64,000 nt of DNA from positions 62,857,084-62,921,083 of the forward strand of contig CM062296.1 of assembly GCA_031216915.1 (NCBI GenBank), written 5' to 3'. The notes under the pieces were generated by a model. The model ran no database searches. It saw only the letters and a list, made by a program, of their open reading frames with translations, and was not told the DNA's origin. Below, piece after piece: positions 55,780 to 64,000 of the stretch. The DNA is from Pictodentalium vernedei. Its lineage: Eukaryota; Mollusca; Scaphopoda; Dentaliida; Dentaliidae. How positions within the stretch are numbered: position 1 is the first letter of the stretch; each line of letters begins with the position of its first letter. The position numbers were made by a program, and so were the translations under genes.

Positions 55780-56543
55780 CTTGTGTGGATGAAGATCAAG
55801 AACAGGGTAGACGTTATGAATCTCTGTTATGTTAACTATTTGGTAAATATCTTAGAGAGCAGATGGTGTAAACTAATGTTCTAGAAGATTTGGAATTGAA
55901 ATATAAAGACAGGATGGAAAGAGTAATTGAGGAAGTTAATAAAGACATATTCAGCAGGGAAGATTTAGAAGTGAATACAATCCAGAGTAGGAATATCTCC
56001 AGAGAATGGGTCATGGGGCATTGTACCCGAAACTTGTGAGAAGGATCAAAGCAAAAGAGGTTTTTAGGTGGCATAGATGATTATGAGAAGCCCGGTTTCA
56101 AGGAGTACCCTAATGACACAATTGGGATGTGAGTGCTGTTCAAGCCGCCAAGGTCGTTAGTGCTTAATGGTAATAGGAAAGACAATGAGAAGGAGTGCCA
56201 AATATGTAATTTGGGAGCAGCAATGACCCTATAACACTTTCTATTAGGATGTCCAATATACCAGTCTAACAGAATATTGTGCATTTTATGGGAAGTGGGA
56301 TGGGTGAAATGGAGAGATTGGGAAACAAGGAGGTACAGTTCGTTTCCGGATGTTGGGGGTGAGAAGAGGCATAGAGATAGGGAGACATTTGGGAGCAGAT
56401 TGTTAATCAAGGCATTTTCACCTGAGAACCACGACAAATCAGCGGCCGGCCAAAATGTTATGATACAATTATTTTCGATTCTGAGTGTTTCAGTCTCGTC
56501 AAATCGACAAAATACGGCGGTCCAGATCCAGTGGCTGATGTAA
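55780..56543 (+). pseudogene. Decayed LINE reverse-transcriptase C-terminal fragment
   Basis: One + frame, with several stops, ends at 56543. It contains R-S-L-V-L-N-G-N-R followed by C-Q-I-C-N-L-G...H-F-L-L-G-C-P-I-Y-Q-S-N-R (about 56160-56275), the C-x2-C...H-x4-C zinc-knuckle-like end seen in many non-LTR retrotransposon reverse transcriptases. A stop sits between C-N-L-G-A-A-M-T-L and H-F-L. The polymerase core is missing. The long open frame on the opposite strand (56081-56821) is its shadow. Confidence 0.6.
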
Positions 56544-56720
56544 CAACAGTCAGTGTGCATTTGAGGGGGACTTTCTTTCAGCGCAAACAGTTTTGTGAAG
56601 AGTGAAAGGGTTATTACCACTGATTTCTGTATAATTGAATTGCAGGAACGCTCATTGCTCACATACAGACACTTTCTCCTTCGTCGCCAACTTATGGGGT
56701 GACCGGGGTTGTTATAAATA

Positions 56721-56966
56721 CAGTATGGCGGCCGTTGACTTGTCAATTTCCATGGGTGGGCAATATTTGCACGGACGAAATAAATATACAGGACCACACT
56801 TATGTTTGAATGGGTTAACAATTCCTGGACGAGAGCGAGTGGCGCAGGGATACCACGAGAGCCGGTAGGCTCGAGTGGTTATCCCAGCGCCACACGCTCG
56901 AGTCCAGTAATCGTTAACCCATACAAACATAAGTGTGGTTCTGTATTTATTACACACCCAACCATG
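56721..56966. mobile_element. TA-type MITE related to the CAGTCGCCGTGG family, right end lost
   Basis: ATACAGTATGGCGGCCGTTGACTTG resembles the family end. The core about 56790-56946 is a palindrome (CCACACTTATGTTTG, GGGTTAACAATTCCTGGACG, GAGTGGCGCAGGGATA) centred on GAGCCGGTAGGCTC. Confidence 0.65.
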
Positions 56967-58000
56967 AAAAAGAATTCACTATAATTAATCGCTAATTTAA
57001 TAAAATAGTCGACAATTTGAACGGCTGAAAGAATTTTAGAGAGAAACGGGCAATTTTGTCAGAGAACCAGTCTTAAGTCTTTGACCTTGCAATCTGTAGA
57101 ATCGCTGTTGATTCATTTTATTCGCAAAAAAATAGTCGATCCGAACACTCAAAGCTCAAAAGATTGCGTTCTCAGCATATCAGACGTCACAAATTATGAG
57201 GTCTCAAATGTGTTTTCAAAATTGTGTGTGCATCATTATATCTGGAGGATGGAAAATGTACAATGATTTTAATTTGAATACGGTGCGAACTGTCCGCTCT
57301 GTTTAAATTTCGTGCTTTTTAAACTGAAACTAAAAATACAAGTTTGAACTCGGCTTGACGATACATGCACTACACCCACAAGCCTATCGCATGTGGACAT
57401 CGGTCATTTCTGTTCTGCACTGTAACAAACGTACACACTGGACGAGAAAAGACATTTTGTGCAATAATTAACCTTCCGGGGCATTCATTCGATCGTTTGG
57501 AGTAACTGAGCCTGAGGGCAGTGAGGCAGTTTGAGATTCCATTTTGACTCCGACTCCGAGTGAACTCTGCAGTCTTGGTAAGTTTGCACTTTATATTTCA
57601 ACATTATAAAGTTTCTGACTTGAAATTTAGCCTTCTTTTTATTTTACCTCAAGTCTTGATAACCTTTGTTTGAAATGGGCTGCACTTACAAATAAAAGCT
57701 TTAGGTTGTCCACATTATACTACACAGATATACAATTTATTCCAAAGGGAGAAATATATTGAATGATAACTGCAAGAAAATGTCATGTCTTGTCTCCACA
57801 GCGCAAGTAATTTAGTTTGTACACCTTTTTTACACCCCCTCCCCTCCCCCACCCACCCATCTATATAACCTGACAGCATTTTATTGAAAGCTCACAAAAT
57901 GAGTATCCAACACATGCTTATTCAGAGGCTGAAAGAGAAATAAGGGAGGGGGGGGGGTGTTCTCACCAGTAAGCTCCAACTTATTTTGGTTGATAATATT
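56967..58000. other. Anonymous DNA with a weak candidate first exon
   Basis: A stretch ending CTGCAGTCTTG at 57576 is followed by GTAAGTTTGC, a good donor consensus, after about 100 bases of higher complexity. It could be a noncoding first exon but nothing else supports it. A G-rich run lies at about 57940-57957. Confidence 0.25.
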
Positions 58001-59800
58001 TTCAAAGATTGATTAATAATGTTTACATTACTTTGTACTAGTAGTATTATACTTCACCAGTTTGATATCTGAATGGTTCTGTCAATATTTTTTTCTTGGT
58101 ATCTGGTTCAAAACAAAATAATTTTTTATGTGTCTGCTCCAATATCTTGTCAGTCTTAAATTTGGAATTTGGTATTCTGAATTTGCATTTAGTAAGTAGT
58201 TTTAAAAGGACTGATAGAATGTGGCTAAAATGATCTAGGCTTTTGGAGAACATTTTCTTGGGGATGGGGGCTGACCAATCAAACTGCCCAGAACTTTTGT
58301 TTCAAAATCACAATGCAGGTCCTTGCCTCGAATTTGCCTATGAAAATGCTCTTCCCACTGCCCTGATATTTGCCAAAATTATAAAAATACCCCCTCCCTC
58401 TGAACACTCTGTTCTGAAAATACCAGTCCTTTTCAATGAAAACTGCAAAATTAACTGCTTATTGGTGAAGGGGGTGAGAGTGCCTCAACCCCCTCCCCAT
58501 CTCATACACCCATTTAACTAAGTCACATAGGTGGCATTCGATTTAAGTTTTGTTGCAGAGAATTGAAGCAAAATAAGAAATATCCTTGTATAAAACAGAA
58601 ATACTAGCAAAAATCCTTAATTAGTCATTTAAAAATACACATCAATCTGTGTCTGGAAAATATTGTCATATTGTCTATGTTTTAAATATTCTAATAATTA
58701 TTTTTTAATTTCAGGGAAGTCATCTCATAAAATTGACAATATATTGCGTTCATCAGACCACATGTATTTACCCCCCCACCCCCACCCCCCCCCCCCCCCC
58801 TCTTCATGGTCTCATTCCCACCCTACTCGAGATTTTTCAGAATTGCTGTAGTGGGTAGCCGGTAGCATTTTTTAATTTCCCCAGTACAAACTCCAGAAAG
58901 TCATATTTTAGCAATACTATATCCCCCTAAAAAAGCCCTTCCACCCTGCCCCCACAAAAAAAAAATAAAATAAAATAAACCTGTTTCCCCAACACCCACT
59001 AGCACGTAAAAAACATTGGTTCCACAAATGTAAAAAACAGGCTTTTCATTCTTTCGAATTTATTTTCTTTATTCAGCTAGTGTGTGTGTGTGGGGGGGGG
59101 GGGGGGGCATCTAGTAAGGGTGAAATTGGAGATAGTTAATTAGTAAAGTTCTGCATGTACTAGCTGCCTAACATCTCCAGGCGCTGTCGGCGTGTCGTCG
59201 TCTGTTTTTCCGCTTCATGTTAACCAGTATCCATGATTCATTTAGTCTTGCTTCCTGAGGACTACTTCACCTTAACATGCTTTTCAAAGTATGTTTACGT
59301 TGGCAAACGTGCTGCTTCATTGCCGAAGTGTGAATCGAATAAGATTACAGTTACACAGTAGGCCTCTCGTCGACTCGCCGGCAGCACGCAGCGGTGAGGA
59401 CAACATTGTAACAAAGTTTTATAGGAACTGTACTTGTGGCTGGCTGCAATATCGAACCCAATTGGACTTTTTTGCACTAAAATTAATTAAGTTTTCCTCG
59501 ATTTTCAATAACGAAAGCAAGGGTTCAGTTTCACTGTTCAATTTCTTAGGCAGTGATCATGAGTCTTTCATGACTTTCAACAGGTTTTAGCATAGTTGTG
59601 CATCAAACAGTTTGTAATGAGAATCGGTAATTCCGACTGATAAATATAGCCGATGGTTCTCATCCAGTGAACGCTGCAAACTAAGAACCAGTCTAACGAG
59701 AGAACTTGTGCACGCGAAGGGTACTTTTTATCGGATCGCACTAGAGCTTTCTGGTTAAAATTACCGTATGCCCCTAAAATCCATGTGATCGTGACAAATA
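58001..59800. other. Anonymous DNA with C16 and G16 tracts
   Basis: There are C-rich blocks at 58771-58800 and 16 G at 59092-59107 preceded by (GT)n. A 99-codon open frame (59291-59590, +) has no recognisable domain. Confidence 0.35.
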
Positions 59801-59986
59801 CAGTTGCGGGTGTGTAATAAAATTAGAATCCAAACACTAATTATAAGAAAAATCATCAAACTTTAATTAATGAAGCGCTGGGTGCTTCATTAACTAAATT
59901 TTTTCTGGGGTTGATTTTATTAACTGGTAAACGCATGCGTTGACATCACTACCCACGCGTGGATTACGACCTATTCACGGTGACTG
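59801..59986. mobile_element. TA-flanked MITE of the CAGTCGCCGTGG family, left arm shortened
   Basis: The right end CACGGTGACTG is followed by TA and the left end CAGTTGCGGG preceded by TA. The core TTAATTAATGAAGCGCTGGG / GCTTCATTAACTAA and ACTGGTAAACGCATGCGT match 30946-31181. About 50 bases of the left arm are deleted. Confidence 0.82.
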
Positions 59987-60086
59987 TACTGTCTACAATG
60001 CTCAGAAAATAGAAATTGCCGACGACGCACAATCTTCGTTTGCTTTTTTAAGGAATTTACTTTGATATCTACGCTGCAAAAAAAAA

Positions 60087-60172
60087 TAAATATGTTGATA
60101 ACATGCACCTTTTTCGTAGTATAAAAAATAAATATGTTGATAACATGCACCTTCTTCGTAGTATAAGAACTA
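60087..60172. repeat. Tandem duplication, 43-bp unit, two copies
   Basis: TAAATATGTTGATAACATGC occurs at 60087 and again at 60130, each followed by ACCTT-TTCGTAGTATAA. Confidence 0.88.
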
Positions 60173-60400
60173 AACATCTGTCTCGGTCACTCATCAGATA
60201 ATTTTCGGTGTCCTCTCAAAAACACTAGATTTGTTTTTATTACACACTTTTGTATAAGAATCTGATAATTCCACTCGTTTCAACCTTGAATTGATGCATG
60301 AAAGTAAACAACGAATTGAATCATTGATACGCGGAAATGATTTGATCGATGCTCAGACTAGATAACGTCTTGCGGTGTGATTCAGCTGGTGGGTTTCTTG

Positions 60401-60509
60401 TCCAAACATGGCCTGAAAGTCAGTAATATAAGTTTTTGGTTTGGTACGTCCTTTGAAAGGACGTACCAAACCAAAAACTTTCTTTACGGACCTTCAGGCC
60501 ATGTTTGGA
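60401..60509. repeat. 109-bp palindrome
   Basis: TCCAAACATGGCCTGAA and AAGTTTTTGGTTTGGTACGT are mirrored about CCTTTGAAAGG. The outer flanks carry more inverted words (TTCACCTTGAA, TTGAATTGATGCATGAAA), so the element may extend to about 60215-60720. Confidence 0.85.
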
Positions 60510-60836
60510 CTAGCGGGTTTCATGCATCAATTCAAGGTGAATACATGTGTACGTATTGAATTATTGCAGGAAATGATCGGTATCCACTCAAAAACAGATT
60601 TCCTTTTCATTATACGTTTTTAGAACAAATTGATCATTTCCAGTGATAATTTGACTCGTATTCACCTTGAAGTGATGCTTTGAAACACGCTATTTTGATT
60701 GATACCGTGAAAGTGAAAATTTCTAGATCTTCGAAGTGGGGATATGATTTCGATCTTTCCGCAATTTTTTCCATAATCTATCATTTATCGTATAATAAAA
60801 CAAATTATCCACAAGAAATATTTGGCATGTGGTGGG

Positions 60837-62235
60837 GGACATTTCCCCATCGGACATTTCCCCATCCGGACATTTCACCATCGGACAATTCCCCATCCGG
60901 ACATTTCCCCATCGAGGGCGGACATTTACCCATCAGCATTCCCCCATCAGAGACGGACATTTTCCCATCGGAGGTGCCCATTTCCCCGTCGGATATTAAC
61001 ACCTTTCCCCATCGAGGGCGAAAGTTTTCATTTTTTATTCTTTTATAACTCGAAAAACAACATCTCGGCATATGTTATAGGCATTAGCACATTTTAGCAC
61101 AATCTGATTTTCACAACAATGAAAACACAACATCAATAATAAAAAAACAAGAATTTTTATATGGTTACAACTGTATGAAAATAAATATGTTTGCTTATAA
61201 ATCTCTTGCACATGCTTCTTGTTGAGTTGTTTGATAAACACGGATGCATTCATTGACATTTACTTCAATGAAGACGCGACTGTTTATCAATCAACTTAAC
61301 AATATTTTTTAACGAAAGCAGCTTGACAGAAAGAACACATATTAAAATTGCAATGAAAACATCCATATTGTTCAATCCACTTGTGTGAAAAAAGTGATGT
61401 ATTCATTGAATTTCACATCAGTGAAGAGATGACCGTTTATCAATCATCTCAACAAAAAGTTAACTGTAAATTGCGACGAAAACAGAATACAAATGTAAGT
61501 AAGTAAGTAAGTAATCTTTTATTTCTGTGACATGTGTATTGTACATTTATCCAACATTATAAGAAAAAAACAATTATGTGATTACACCCGGCCTATTAGG
61601 CCTATATGTCACACTTTTTACCTCGTTGATTACATCCACATTGCGCAAAGGTAGATGGAAAATAGTCATTATATTAACGCCCTTCCCTGAACTCGTCTCT
61701 CTTCGCTGTACATAATGGTACAGGGAAGAGAGAGGAGTCCAGCTAGTGGCGCATTGATAATTAGTACATGGTTTGGTTTCATAAAGAGGGTGACCAATTA
61801 CTTTTCCAAAAAAGCATCAATTATATAGTGCATTTCTTCTTTTTGAAAACGCATTTAGGAGATATGATGCTGTTTTTATTGGATGCTGTTTCATAATAAA
61901 TGCAATAGTGGGGGAGTTATTTCTATCAACTTGTTTGTTTCCTTTTAATATGTCTACCAAAAAAGGTTCCCTTACAAATGTCTTATAAACACGAACAATT
62001 CAAACAATATTACCCATGTAGGCTTAATAAAAAGGGAATGATACGCAACAAATCAACAGGAAAATTTCAAACAAACGGACCCACAAAAAATTTAGAAATG
62101 GATGGTGAAAAGTCCGTATGGGGAATTGTCCATTTTTCTATTAAGCAGAATGGGGTAATGTCCCATGGGGAAATGTCCGGCCCAAATGGGATGGGGTAAT
62201 GTCCGGATGGGGAAATGTCCGATGGGGAAATGTCC
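60837..62235. mobile_element. 1.4-kb element with inverted terminal iteron arrays
   Basis: The left edge is a run of about ten copies of GGACATTTCCCCATC or close variants (60837-61018). The right edge is about six copies in the opposite orientation (about 62110-62235). The outermost roughly 40 bases of the two edges are identical as inverted repeats. The interior, about 1.1 kb, is AT-rich with no transposase motif and contains a LINE/SINE tail. No target duplication is evident at the outer edges. Open frames over the arrays (Ser/Pro/His-rich) come from the iterons. Confidence 0.75.
61496..61614 (-). mobile_element. 3' terminus of a non-LTR retroelement with 4-base microsatellite tail
   Basis: On the minus strand it has GTGTGACATATAGGCCTAAT, CCGGGTGTAATC and ATGTCACAGAAATAAAAGAT, followed by (TTAC)n. 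It is the same end as 38217-38360 with a different tail unit. Confidence 0.65.
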
Positions 62236-63469
62236 AGCGACCCGATAAAACACAAGTGTCGATTTGAAAATGTGGATATAGTAGTGTTCGTAATTTCAGG
62301 ACGTTTGATTATTTAACCCTTTAATACTTTTTATACGTCTTATGACGTACGAAATCAAACAGCGCGTTGATACTTTGTGGTCATTTGTTTTGTTATTATT
62401 TTTCGACTTTTTAAAGTTTTAACCTCAATTCCTATTTTGTTCCGAATAGTGCTCAGTGACAACCGTTGAGCCAAATGTTATCACAGCTTAAGCTACTTAT
62501 ATAATCCTGCTGTCAAGACTTATTAACGGGTTGAGTGCTGGAAGCCACTATCAGGGCTTTCAAAAAATGGGAATACCAGAGCAAAATCCAACTCTTTCCT
62601 TGTTTTTATTTCATATACAGTCAAACACAAGTAATATTTTGTTAATATAAATTTGTTCCTTTACAAATTATTGGAGACTGCCTGTGAATTCTCACCAATG
62701 ATTTGAAATAAAACAATTATTGAATAACAAATTCAGACCTCCGAAAAATAATCTAGCCCTCAACCAGATAATAACTAATGTGAAAAATATCTTGATATTT
62801 GTTTTTTCCGATGTTTGACGTCGTATTTTGAAAAACGTCAAAAAAAAACTGAATTCCCAGTGACGTTTGAAAGTCAGGATAATTAAAGTATCAAATGTTT
62901 AAAGCTATTGCGCTAAAACGTAACATCTTTCATGTCATCAAACGTTATATACTGGAATGACTTGTCACGTTTGTGAATTGTCGTTAATGTAAGGGATGGA
63001 GAATAGATGTAGTGGGGACGTTTTTCGCTGACGTTCCTGTAGTCAAGTTGTATAGAGATATGTGATCTTGGCAAACAATTATGCGAAGAGATGAACCAGT
63101 TATCACTTTTCCACCCTCTGGGGAATGAAGAGTCAATTTCCCAATTTGGCGTCTGATCGTAGCTCCATACCAAATGCGTGCGTATGCACAAGCATAATTC
63201 TTCAAAACCTAAAATCGCTATGTATTTTTCGTTTCTTTTCTCGGTTTGAAGTCTACAAGATTTTGTCTGCCTGTACAACGAATGAAAAGTTTGTGTTATA
63301 CACGTGAATGTGTCCGGGTATGGAGCATTTTTACATTTAAGACCACTTTTCGGGATACTGAAATAATGCTATATATATATATATATACTACTCATAAGTA
63401 TTTTCATCTTCATGTTGCCATTTAACTTCTTAAAGTGATTGTTAAACAGTAAAAGATAATGTTGAATAA
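62236..63469. other. Anonymous DNA
   Basis: TTAACCCTTTAA at 62313 may be an eroded TTAA-element end, but no convincing partner was found. A (TA)n run lies at about 63369-63387. A 121-codon frame (62913-63278, -) has no recognisable domain. Confidence 0.35.
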
Positions 63470-63703
63470 AATAGCTGAAACGCAGACGACACCTGCAAAC
63501 AAAATTCTTGAATAACTAAATATTTTCATTTTTTTTTGTCTAAGAAAACATAGCTTATGACCCCTCATGGTAACGAGCTCGTTCCAATGAGCGTTCATAA
63601 GCTGTTTTGAGAAAAAAATATAAAAAATATGAATAATTAAATGGTGAAGTTTTTTGTAAATATCGCTGGCCTGTTTTGACTGTTCTGTTGGACAGAGGGT
63701 TAA
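63470..63703. mobile_element. piggyBac-like TTAA MITE, left end eroded
   Basis: It keeps CGCAGACGACACCTGC, AAACATAGCTTATGACCCCT, the GAGCTCG centre (as TAACGAGCTCGTTCC), TATCGCTGGCCTGTTTTGAC and a right TTAA at 63700. One of the two GAGCTCG halves is deleted. Confidence 0.8.
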
Positions 63704-63715
63704 GATCTTACGGGG

Positions 63716-63885
63716 ATTAACTGCTTTGTGTCCTTGGGTAAGACACTTAATTCCGAGCACGATGGCGCTGTTTATCTAGGCGTACTGCACGCCGATGTGG
63801 CACCTGCCTTCAACCAATACTAACTCTACTTGTGTGAGCACTGGCTGTCGAAAGTGTCGTTAAACTCCAGTAAATAAATAAATAC
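63716..63885 (+). mobile_element. SINE fragment without head
   Basis: It starts at CTTTGTGTCCTTGGGTAAGA and ends TCGAAAGTGTCGTTAAACTC plus CAGTAAATAAATAAA. The CTCTCCGG/CTTCCTCC part of the body is deleted. It follows the preceding MITE by a dozen bases. Confidence 0.8.
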
Positions 63886-64000
63886 GGTGACTGTAAAAAC
63901 AGTAATAGTTTTCAAATAGCTGAATCGGGTATGTTTATCCCATAAATGGCCTCTATTTGAACAAAAAAGGCATTGGATAATTTTTTGCTTTATTCACCTA

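Noticed and set aside
56081-56821. 246-codon open frame on the minus strand
   Set aside because: It lies antisense to the LINE remnant, which has the recognisable C-x2-C...H-F-L-L-G-C-P pattern. No domain, signal or conserved motif is seen in the minus frame.
57480-57590. First exon of a new gene
   Set aside because: Only a donor-like GTAAGT supports it; no promoter, acceptor partner or coding sequence was seen.
60680-61071. Ser/Pro/His-rich open frames on both strands
   Set aside because: They are produced by the 15-bp iteron, which has a length divisible by three.
62313-62535. Another TTAA-flanked element
   Set aside because: TTAACCCTTTAA starts convincingly, but no mirrored end or hairpin core was found.

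Overview
The window is animal nuclear DNA, most probably from a marine mollusc. I infer this from intron-split genes with consensus splice sites, a somatomedin-B/7TM receptor of a type expanded in molluscs and their relatives, tRNA- and 5S-headed SINEs, a Tc1 transposase remnant and very dense AT-rich foldback elements. Nothing looks prokaryotic or viral. The species cannot be named from sequence alone.

The only clearly functional genes are two paralogous family-B/adhesion-like GPCRs on the + strand. The first (bases 2-970) is a last exon cut by the left edge. The second is split into exon 1 (27749-28957: signal peptide, somatomedin-B-like domain, two C-A-I-C-N-G cysteine modules) and exon 2 (45558-47237: juxtamembrane ectodomain, seven membrane segments, Ser/Thr tail). 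The exons join in phase 0 through a GT-AG intron of 16.6 kb, giving a 962-residue receptor.

Almost everything else is transposon-derived. (i) At least 12 TTAA-flanked piggyBac-like MITE copies or fragments (ends CCCTTTACC) with a hairpin core, two of them sharing one TTAA. (ii) A second TTAA family with a GTGCAGCC hairpin. (iii) TA-flanked MITEs with CAGTTGAAACTAGAAG ends and others with CAGTCGCCGTGG ends, nested in one another. (iv) A hAT-like element with an exact 8-bp target duplication inside one of these. (v) About a dozen SINE copies, at least two with a 5S rRNA-derived head instead of a tRNA head but with the same body. (vi) A decayed Tc1 transposase (15.4-16.6 kb), a decayed LINE reverse-transcriptase C-terminus (about 55.8-56.5 kb) and LINE/SINE tails. 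(vii) A decayed FEN/XPG-like multicopy gene (21.5-22.8 kb) broken by a SINE. (viii) Minisatellites with 28-, 111-, about 100- and 119-bp units. (ix) A 1.4-kb element at 60.8-62.2 kb with inverted arrays of a 15-bp iteron at its ends, the least familiar structure here.

Layout: 0-1 kb receptor exon; 1-27 kb repeats with Tc1 and nuclease-like pseudogenes; 27.7-47.2 kb the split receptor and its transposon-filled intron; 47.2-56.6 kb SINEs, MITEs, tandem repeats and the LINE remnant; 56.6-64 kb mostly anonymous DNA plus the iteron element. I found no functional tRNA, rRNA or CRISPR. The candidates for something new are the iteron element, the promoter-swapped SINE pair and the many unrelated near-perfect palindromes, two of which share a 15-bp hairpin centre.
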